Shown here: positions 16,404-22,205 of the stretch, piece by piece
How positions within the stretch are numbered: the first letter of the stretch is position 1
Layout of the letters: each line of letters opens with the position of its first letter
Origin: JALHNI01 sp031367405
GTDB lineage: Bacteria > Acidobacteriota > Terriglobia > Bryobacterales > Bryobacteraceae
NCBI GenBank assembly: GCA_031367405.1
Contig: JANLPT010000118.1
Span: 1-42,993, forward strand
Direction: 5' to 3'
Length of the DNA: 42,993 nucleotides
Notes under the pieces: model-generated
Database searches by the model: none
Seen by the model: the letters and a program-made list of their open reading frames with translations, nothing else
What the model was told of the DNA's origin: nothing
Program-made: the position numbers and the translations under genes

Positions 16404-17174
16404 CTAGGGCTCGGAACGGTATCCGCCGTTTGGGGGAAGACCTTGGTACCAACCTAGCCGTTCGGGGACTGGCCCTTCCGCAGGCATTGGTGTTTCGATC
16501 AACCGCCCTTCTTCTAATTCCAACACACGATCGCACCGCGCGGCGAACGCGCGGCTGTGCGTAACGAAAACAGAAGTCAATTGGTGGCGGACGTGCAAAC
16601 TCTCGAGCAACTCTACTACCTTATCGGCGGTTTGGTGGTCAAGGTTGCCAGTGGGCTCGTCGGCGAGCAAAAATAGTGGTTCGGTGACCAGCGCGCGCGC
16701 CAGGGCGACGCGCTGTTGCTCGCCGCCGGAGAGTTCGCCCGAGCGGTGGTCCTTTCGCTCGAGCAGGCCCACTTCGGTCAGCCGCGCGCGCGCCGTTACC
16801 GCGGCTAAGGTGGGCGAAGTGCCGCTTACCAGCAGCGGCATCATGATGTTTTCGAGCGCCGTGAACTCGGGAAGCAGCGATTGAATTTGCCAAACGAAGC
16901 CAATCCGGCGGTTGCGGAAGGCGGCCAAATCGCGATTCGTGAGGGCAGAGAGTTCGACGCCATCCAGCACCACCCGCCCCGCCGTGGGCCGGTCAAGCCC
17001 GCCCAAGAGGTGCAAAAGCGTGGACTTGCCCGCGCCCGAAGCGCCGACCAGCGCCACCCGTTCGCCCCGGCGCACCGTGAGCGAAAGCCCTTTGAAGACG
17101 GTCACCGGCCCACTCTCCGGCTGGTAGGTTTTCTCCAAACCTTCGATTTCGATGACAACGGGCGCGGTGGGCAT
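16404..17174 (-). CDS. ABC transporter ATPase, LolD/MacB-like
   Basis: 256 residues. Walker A GASGAGKST (44-52), Q-loop Gln96, signature LSGGEQQR (148-155), Walker B LFLLADEP (167-174) and H-loop His206 are intact. The segment LLPEFTALENIMMPLL is close to the lipoprotein-releasing ATPase LolD, which extracts lipoproteins from the inner membrane with LolC/E. The Q-loop region reads GFVWQIQSL where LolD usually has GFVYQFHHL. No LolC/E or MacB permease is adjacent, so the partner must be elsewhere, and a MacB-type function is possible. The C-terminus has a 25-residue extension rich in Pro and Gly. It is upstream of clpC on the same strand, so both may be cotranscribed. Confidence 0.85.
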   Translation of the reverse strand: MPTAPVVIEIEGLEKTYQPESGPVTVFKGLSLTVRRGERVALVGASGAGKSTLLHLLGGLDRPTAGRVVLDGVELSALTNRDLAAFRNRRIGFVWQIQSLLPEFTALENIMMPLLVSGTSPTLAAVTARARLTEVGLLERKDHRSGELSGGEQQRVALARALVTEPLFLLADEPTGNLDHQTADKVVELLESLHVRHQLTSVFVTHSRAFAARCDRVLELEEGRLIETPMPAEGPVPERLGWYQGLPPNGGYRSEP

Positions 17175-17189
17175 TCCTGTTTCCAGGAT

Positions 17190-17217
17190 GGCATAGCACT
17201 ACTCTTTTTGGAGTCAA
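17190..17217 (-). promoter_or_regulatory. Candidate promoter of the LolD-like gene/clpC
   Basis: On the minus strand, TTGACT (17212-17217) and TATGCC (17190-17195) are 16 bases apart. The -35 matches the sigma-70 consensus at five positions and the -10 at three to four. It would give a short leader before the ATG at 17174. Confidence 0.4.
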
Positions 17218-17272
17218 TCTCCGATTTCTCTTCACCCTGCCGATGATTAAGTCATAATTGCCGAATCCCCCG

Positions 17273-17321
17273 TTGCAATCCGCACCGGGAAGTTATATAA
17301 CTCGTATTTGTAACTCGGAGG
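17273..17321 (+). promoter_or_regulatory. Candidate promoter and ribosome binding site of the exported protein gene
   Basis: TTGCAA (17273-17278) and TATAAC (17296-17301) are 17 bases apart, a good sigma-70 layout. GGAGG at 17317-17321 is a strong Shine-Dalgarno sequence, but only three bases from the GTG at 17325. Confidence 0.5.
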
Positions 17322-17324
17322 ATT

Positions 17325-18569
17325 GTGTCCAGCTCTCCATTTCGACGTCCGGTTCTTCTCGGTCGCTACAGCCGAGCTCTTCTGTGCCTGGTCGCCAGTT
17401 TGGCGGACGCGCAGATTTTCTTGAATAGTACGGGTAAAAACGCGCGTCTGATCGGCACGGACGAAGCGGTGCTCGAAGCGGGCGATCCCCGCACCGATCT
17501 GCCTTGCGCCGTCGTCCATCCCAAACCCATTCTCGGCTTTGACCTGCGCTTTCACGCCCGCTATGAAGTCACCGTGCCCATGCGGGAACTGGCCGGGGGC
17601 GAAAACCTGCTGAGTATTCTCTTCCGCGTAACGCCGCTCGACTCCACCGGCAAGGGCTCCGATTCGGCGACGTATTTTACCCAGAAGCTTCGCGTGCCCA
17701 GCATCGACGAAGACGCCAAGGGCGATGCTTTCCTCGAAGGCTCTTTCGACGTCGGCGAGGGCAAGTTTAAGGTGGAGTGGCTGATGCGGGACCGGGCGGA
17801 GCGCGTATGCGCCGATTCCTGGGAGTCCGAGGCGGCCTTGCCGGCCAAAGATAAGGAGATGAGCTTGATGATCCCGCCCGCGCGGATCGCCATTACCGAA
17901 CCGGAGCAGTTCCGCGACGAGCCGCCGATCGCCCGCCAGACCGGGCCCGGCTTGCAGGTGAAGGTGCTCGTCAATTTCGCCCCGCAGAATGCGCGCTCGG
18001 CCACACTACAGCCCTTCGATACGTCAGCCTTGGTCTCCATTTTGCGGTCGATCTCCCGTGACCCCCGCATCGCCCATTTTTCCGTCGTCGCCTTTAACAT
18101 GCACGACCAAAAGGTGCTCTACAAGCAGGAGAACTCCGAGAAGATCGATTTCCCGGCCATTGGCAAGGCTCTCGAGAGCCTGAAGTTGGGGACGGTTGAC
18201 CTGACGCGGTTAGCCAACAAGCACGGGGAAACGGAATTCCTCGAGACGCTGCTGAAGACCGAGTTGGCCAGTCTGCAATCGGACGCCGTGATTTTTGCCG
18301 GCCCGAAAGCCCTGCTGGAGCAGAACGTATCGCAGGAATCATTGCGCGGCGTGGGTCCGGTGAACATGCCTGTTTTCTACATGAACTACAACTTGACCCC
18401 CCAGACTTCGCCGTGGCGCGACTCGATTGGCCACGCGGTCAAGTTCCTGCGGGGCGTCGAATATACCATCAGCCGTCCACGGGACCTTTGGTACTCTGTC
18501 GCGGAAATGGTGACGCAGATTGTCAAACAGCGCACCGCCCGGGCATCGAACCCGGCGATTGGCCAATAG
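17325..18569 (+). CDS. Exported protein of unknown function, possible von Willebrand A-like C-terminal half
   Basis: 414 residues from a GTG. The N-terminus has basic residues and a hydrophobic stretch (ALLCLVASLADAQ), consistent with a signal peptide cleaved near residue 30. The first half (about 35-190) is strand-rich and has no known motif. The second half (about 205-400) has the order of strands and helices of a Rossmann-like VWA domain (LQVKVLVNFAP, IAHFSVVAFNMHDQKVLY, SDAVIFAGPKALLEQ, MPVFYMNYN), but a clear MIDAS DxSxS motif is missing. Related proteins occur, as far as I recall, as hypothetical or VWA-like proteins in Acidobacteria. It is divergent from the LolD-like gene. Function is unknown. 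Confidence 0.6.
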   Translation: MSSSPFRRPVLLGRYSRALLCLVASLADAQIFLNSTGKNARLIGTDEAVLEAGDPRTDLPCAVVHPKPILGFDLRFHARYEVTVPMRELAGGENLLSILFRVTPLDSTGKGSDSATYFTQKLRVPSIDEDAKGDAFLEGSFDVGEGKFKVEWLMRDRAERVCADSWESEAALPAKDKEMSLMIPPARIAITEPEQFRDEPPIARQTGPGLQVKVLVNFAPQNARSATLQPFDTSALVSILRSISRDPRIAHFSVVAFNMHDQKVLYKQENSEKIDFPAIGKALESLKLGTVDLTRLANKHGETEFLETLLKTELASLQSDAVIFAGPKALLEQNVSQESLRGVGPVNMPVFYMNYNLTPQTSPWRDSIGHAVKFLRGVEYTISRPRDLWYSVAEMVTQIVKQRTARASNPAIGQ

Positions 18570-18691
18570 TCGTTAAACTTCCTGTAAATGCTCAGCCCCT
18601 CCGGTAACCGGACTTCAAAGTGGCACGTATGAAGGATAGAGGTTGGTTTGCCGATAGCTCACCAATGAGATACGCGTCCTGGGGTCAATTT

Positions 18692-19240
18692 ATGATTTTG
18701 CGTTCGGTTGTCAGTTGTTTCGCATTCTCCGCGATTGTGCTTGCGCAGGTGAAGGCACAAAGTCTGGCCCCCTATGTGGGTACGCCGGTTCCCGTGGTGG
18801 AACGCATGTTGGAACTCGCGAACCTGCGCACGGGCGAAACGGTCTATGACCTGGGGTGCGGCGATGGCCGGGTACTGATCGTCGCGGCGCAAAAGCACCG
18901 CATGAAGGCAGTGGGCGTTGAGCTTTCCGAACGCCTGGCCAAGTCCACGACGGAAACTTTGAAAAAGCTGGGCCTCTCTGACCTGGCTACGGTGATTCAC
19001 GGCGATCTGATGGACGTGGACCTGTCCGGTGCCGACGTGGTGACGCTCTACCTGCTGCGCGACTCGAACGATCTGTTGCGGCCGAAGCTGGAGAAGAGTC
19101 TGCACGCCGGGGCCCGCATCATTTCTCATGACTACGAGATTCGCGGTTGGCGTCCCACCCTTGTCGACCATCTGGAAGCCTCAAAGCGCGAGCACAAGAT
19201 TTACGTCTACACGGTCCCCGCAAGTTTCGCCAAAAAGTAA
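18692..19240 (+). CDS. SAM-dependent methyltransferase with N-terminal hydrophobic leader (FAM173/DOT1-like)
   Basis: 182 residues from the ATG at 18692, preferred because it opens directly with the hydrophobic leader MILRSVVSCFAFSAIVLA; the frame is open to 18620, with another ATG at 18665. Motif I VYDLGCGDGR is at 51-60, followed by AVGVELS (acidic Glu binding the SAM ribose) and HGDLMDVDLSGADVVTLYLLRDSNDLLRPKL, then ISHDYEIRGWRP. This order fits the FAM173-type lysine methyltransferases and related bacterial proteins. SAM is cytoplasmic, so the leader more likely acts as a membrane anchor than as a cleaved signal peptide. Substrate unknown. It follows the exported protein gene after 122 bases. 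Confidence 0.8.
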   Translation: MILRSVVSCFAFSAIVLAQVKAQSLAPYVGTPVPVVERMLELANLRTGETVYDLGCGDGRVLIVAAQKHRMKAVGVELSERLAKSTTETLKKLGLSDLATVIHGDLMDVDLSGADVVTLYLLRDSNDLLRPKLEKSLHAGARIISHDYEIRGWRPTLVDHLEASKREHKIYVYTVPASFAKK

Positions 19241-19264
19241 TTTCAGCCTCCAGCCGCGCACGAA

Positions 19265-19367
19265 GTCACCGACGGCCGGGGCTCGTCATGATCCAGTTGC
19301 GCGGGCCGGGGGGCCTGGCCAACGGGGTGCCTCATGGTTTTCATGACGGTCCCCACCCGTCGGCGAC
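19265..19367. repeat. Dispersed intergenic element, copy 2, inside an imperfect inverted repeat
   Basis: Blocks GGCCGGGGCTCGTCA (19274-19288) and GCGGGCCGGGGG (19301-19312) repeat those at 6264-6301. Bases 19265-19291 also match the reverse complement of 19341-19367 at 22 of 27 positions, so the whole can fold. Directly after it, CTCCGGTCGCGG (19367-19378) is identical to part of the right arm of the inverted repeat at 8188-8214. The rest of 19241-19473 shows no gene. Confidence 0.5.
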
Positions 19368-19473
19368 TCCGGTCGCGGATCAAAGCTGTCTCACGCCAAT
19401 CATGACGCGCCCCCCCACGTGGCTGTGACTGCGTGCGCCCGGTCGTGCGTCGCGAAGCAGGGAAGGTTTTCGA

Positions 19474-20328
19474 TTACGGCGGTGACTTGGACATGCGCGA
19501 AGCCAACCAGCTTTGGAACAACGTCGCCCCGCAGATCAGCGTCCCTCCCACCATGGCCAATGTCCCGGGACGTTCACCGTGGAGCAAGTAAGTCCACACG
19601 GGGTTGAGCGCGGGCTCCAGTAAGATCAGCACGCTGGCCTCGAAGGCTGGTACTTGGGCCAGTCCGCGATTCAGTAAGTAGTAACTCAAGGCAATCTGAA
19701 AGACGCCCAGGTAGAGTAAGACGGCCAGGTCAGAAAATGAAAACCACGGTACCGGCCCCGCCGGAAGCAACGCGATCGCACCGGCGAATAAGTTACCCAT
19801 CGCGGCGGTCGCATAGCCGCCCGGCACGCCGGAGCGATTCAGCCAGCGCAACCCAGCCAGCGTGAGCGCCCAAGTGAATCCGCTCGCGCCACCGCAAAGA
19901 TTTCCGAGCCAAGGGTTAGGTGCCGTCGCCACCGGAGCCGCTTGGCCCACAAAGAAGAGGGCCATCCCGAGGGCGATCGCCACCGGGCCCCACAAGTCTC
20001 GCGCCCGCCACCGTTCGCCCAGTAACCAGGGCGCGAGAAAGAGGAGATACAACGGTGCCGTCGCCTGCAGAAAGATGGCGTTCGCCGAGGTGGTGAGCTT
20101 CGTTGCCAGGACAAACAAGACCAGGGTGAGCGCGTAAGCCACCCCCACCGGCACCATCCGCCACGCCCAACCCCGGCGCGCGGCCGGCAGTAGAACCAGC
20201 AACACGACGGCCGCAATCAGTGACCGGTAGGAAGCGATCTGCCAGACGGAAAGCGAAGCCGCCTTGATGGCCGCTCCGCCCGTTGAAAACAGCAACGCGG
20301 CCGCCAGAATTGCGAGACGCGCATTCAT
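19474..20328 (-). CDS. EamA/DMT-family transporter
   Basis: 284 residues with about ten hydrophobic segments in two homologous halves, the 10-TMS layout of the drug/metabolite transporter superfamily. Typical points are FSTGGAAIKAASLSVWQIASYRS at the start of the first half, ANAIFLQATAPLYLLFLAPWLLGE at the end of the first half, and ASVLILLEPALNPVWTYLLHGERPG at the end of the second. Members export amino acids, nucleosides or other metabolites; the substrate here is unknown. The ATG lies nine bases after the stop of the dienelactone hydrolase gene on the same strand, so the two are probably cotranscribed. Confidence 0.88.
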   Translation of the reverse strand: MNARLAILAAALLFSTGGAAIKAASLSVWQIASYRSLIAAVVLLVLLPAARRGWAWRMVPVGVAYALTLVLFVLATKLTTSANAIFLQATAPLYLLFLAPWLLGERWRARDLWGPVAIALGMALFFVGQAAPVATAPNPWLGNLCGGASGFTWALTLAGLRWLNRSGVPGGYATAAMGNLFAGAIALLPAGPVPWFSFSDLAVLLYLGVFQIALSYYLLNRGLAQVPAFEASVLILLEPALNPVWTYLLHGERPGTLAMVGGTLICGATLFQSWLASRMSKSPP

Positions 20329-20337
20329 ACGGGCCGC

Positions 20338-21219
20338 TTAGGCGACGCCGTGCTGCTTAAACCAGACCAGCAGTTTGGCGAACGCTTCCTTCGCATCGTT
20401 GGGACGGTAGCTGGGCCGGTAATCGGCATGAAAGCCGTGCGGCGCATCCTTAAAGACCATAATCTCGCTCGCGTTGCCGGTGCCCTTCAGCGCGGCGCGC
20501 ATTTTGTCAATGGAGTCAAGCGGAATGCCGCCGTCCTTTTCACCGTAGAGGCCCAGAATGGGCGTTTTCAGCTTACCCACCACATCGATCGGATTGAGCG
20601 GCTGCAACGCCGACGGCGCACCCACCAGCCGCCCGTACCATGCCGCGCCCGCCTTCACTTGCGGGTTATGGGCGGCGTAAAGCCAGATGATGCGGCCACC
20701 CCAGCAGAAGCCGGTGACCGCCAATTTCCTGGTATTGCCATGGTTGGCTTTCATGTAGGCGACGGTGGAGTCGAGGTCAGTCAGGACGGTGGAATCGGGC
20801 GTCTTCGAAATCACGTCGCGGATCAGCACCTGCATGTCCGCAATCTTCGAAGGGTCGCCGTAACGCGCAAAGAGCTCCGGCGCAATCGCCAGGTAACCCA
20901 GCTTGGCGAAGCGCCGGCAGATGTCTTTGATGTGCTCATGCACGCCGAAGATCTCCTCCACCACCAGGACGCACGGGAAGTTCTTGCCCTTGGCCGGCAT
21001 CGCGCGATAAGCCACCATCTCGCCGTCGGACGTCTTGATCTTCACTTCGCCGGCGGTGAGGCCGCCGGTGGGCGTAGTGATCATCGTCTGCGACATCACC
21101 GGCTGGACGGCCAGGGCAAACCCGATGGGCAGAGCGGTGGTGAGAAAGCCGCGGCGGCTGTTGGGTTCGATGGCGGGCAGCAAGCTGTCCAGTTCTTGAC
21201 GTTGGGCGGATTCGTGCAT
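20338..21219 (-). CDS. Dienelactone hydrolase family protein, exported
   Basis: 293 residues. An alpha/beta-hydrolase with the dienelactone hydrolase triad: nucleophile Cys172 (TGFCWGGR), Asp229 (GEKDGGIP) and His261 (APHGFHADYRPSY). The N-terminus carries SRRGFLTTALPIGFALAVQPVMSQ at 21-44, a Tat-like leader set behind about 20 extra residues. Classical members open dienelactones in chlorocatechol breakdown, but many exported bacterial members act on other esters or lactones, so the substrate is open. AAGGAG lies eight bases before the ATG and is part of a small hairpin (see 21226-21240). It heads a likely two-gene unit with the downstream EamA transporter. Confidence 0.88.
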   Translation of the reverse strand: MHESAQRQELDSLLPAIEPNSRRGFLTTALPIGFALAVQPVMSQTMITTPTGGLTAGEVKIKTSDGEMVAYRAMPAKGKNFPCVLVVEEIFGVHEHIKDICRRFAKLGYLAIAPELFARYGDPSKIADMQVLIRDVISKTPDSTVLTDLDSTVAYMKANHGNTRKLAVTGFCWGGRIIWLYAAHNPQVKAGAAWYGRLVGAPSALQPLNPIDVVGKLKTPILGLYGEKDGGIPLDSIDKMRAALKGTGNASEIMVFKDAPHGFHADYRPSYRPNDAKEAFAKLLVWFKQHGVA

Positions 21220-21225
21220 CGGTAA

Positions 21226-21240
21226 GACTCCTTGGGAGTC
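21226..21240 (-). promoter_or_regulatory. Hairpin covering the ribosome binding site of the dienelactone hydrolase gene
   Basis: On the coding strand GACTCC-CAA-GGAGTC is a perfect six-bp stem with a three-base loop, directly before the start. The Shine-Dalgarno AAGGAG lies in its loop and 3' arm, so folding would hide it. Regulation by opening of this hairpin is inference. Confidence 0.45.
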
Positions 21241-21828
21241 AGTTTATCAGGGCCGTGCGTGTTCCGGTTCAGTAATTGGCCATCTCGCTGTTGACGTTCA
21301 CTTTCGTTATCGGCTGGAACGCTGGCGTGCACCTCCTCTCCAAGAGATTGGCTCAGCGTGCTCTACGGCAGCCTCACCGTCCAGGTGATCAGAGGAACGG
21401 GGCCGAGGAACGGGGGCATCGCCGGGTATCCGAGCGCCGGGATAAACCGGCATACAGTAGGGAATGAAAGAGTCCTACAGGATAAGGAATAGCGAACCAC
21501 CTGTGACCTCGAGTCTTGCGGTGGCGGTCGTGAGGCCGCCGTCGAAGCGTAGGCACCGGGCATCAGCGGGCAGGGTGCATCAGCGGGTATTGAGCTTCGA
21601 AAAGGTGAAACTGGGATGCCGACCTTGTGGATAAAAGGGGAAGGCCACACCGGCGAGGGCGCTATCGCGAGTCCGAACTGAGATCCCACGTAGTCGTAGA
21701 CCCCAGGCACGTTGAGATCCTCCGTCCGAATATTTTCATCCCACTTTGGGGCCGACCCGAGCCCTGGGCACGCCACTGGGTAACCGCCATCAAATGACGG
21801 CGATAGCCCGCGATTGCCGAGGTTGTTT
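21241..21828. ncRNA. Structured non-coding block, possibly the 5' part of a group II intron
   Basis: No supported protein-coding gene is visible; the longest frame on the minus strand (ending at 21363) has no domain character. On the plus strand, from about 21360 to 21780, there are many short hairpins and purine-rich internal loops, such as an 8-bp stem with G-U pairs (21520-21527 with 21536-21543), the direct repeat GCATCAGCGGG (21560-21570 and 21577-21587) and AATGAAAGAGTCCTACAGG around 21464-21482. The overall style recalls domain I of bacterial group II introns. No reverse transcriptase, no domain V hairpin and no clear GTGYG 5' end were found, so it would be a truncated remnant. The identification is tentative. 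Confidence 0.3.
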
Positions 21829-22116
21829 TCAAACCAACTCGATGCGCAGATCACGACCGACAGCGTGTGCGGCGCGCGATAGGGTTTGCAGGGTCACTGA
21901 GGCATTGCCCGGATCGAGAAGACGATCCAGCGCCGCTCGACTCGTATTCATGCGCCGCGCCATCTCGACCTTGCTGATTTTGTCCTTCGCCATCGCTTGC
22001 TGAATTTGCCCGGCGAGCGTCTCTTTCAGTAGGACCGCGCGCGACGCTGCGAAGATTCCATCCTCTTTCAGAAAGTCATCCAGTAACAAGCCGCTATGCT
22101 TGTTGCGCTTTTTCAT
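21829..22116 (-). CDS. XRE-family helix-turn-helix protein, antitoxin-like, without a visible toxin partner
   Basis: 95 residues from the ATG at 22114-22116; the frame extends 16 codons upstream but that part has no homology character. The HTH covers about residues 38-80 (IQQAMAKDKISKVEMARRMNTSRAALDRLLDP followed by ASVTLQTLSRAAHAVG), the pattern of HigA-like antitoxins and small XRE regulators. The N-terminal KKRNKHSGLLLDDFLKEDGI is typical of antitoxins paired with RelE/ParE or Gp49-like toxins, but no such toxin is adjacent: gyrA diverges upstream and the downstream block is non-coding. Orphan antitoxin or stand-alone repressor. Confidence 0.78.
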   Translation of the reverse strand: MKKRNKHSGLLLDDFLKEDGIFAASRAVLLKETLAGQIQQAMAKDKISKVEMARRMNTSRAALDRLLDPGNASVTLQTLSRAAHAVGRDLRIELV

Positions 22117-22169
22117 TTCGTCACCCAGGCGGGGTGCCCTATGAGGCGGGAACCGATACTGCATTCAAA

Positions 22170-22199
22170 TTGGACGCGGGGCTAAGGTCTTGATAAAAT
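22170..22199 (+). promoter_or_regulatory. gyrA promoter
   Basis: TTGGAC (22170-22175) and TAAAAT (22194-22199) are separated by 18 bases. Transcription would be expected to begin about seven bases after the -10, at 22206, which is the first base of the only usable start codon. This makes gyrA a leaderless-mRNA candidate. Confidence 0.6.
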
Positions 22200-22205
22200 A
22201 AGAGC

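Noticed and set aside
16381..16536. N-terminal extension of ClpC by 52 residues
   Set aside because: It lies within the upstream ABC ATPase gene in another frame, and ClpC proteins begin with the conserved MFERYTEKAR.
21363..21854. A 163-residue minus-strand protein
   Set aside because: Rich in Pro, Ser and Arg without domain or ribosome binding site, and overlapping the 3' end of the HTH gene. The structured RNA-like sequence on the other strand is a better explanation.
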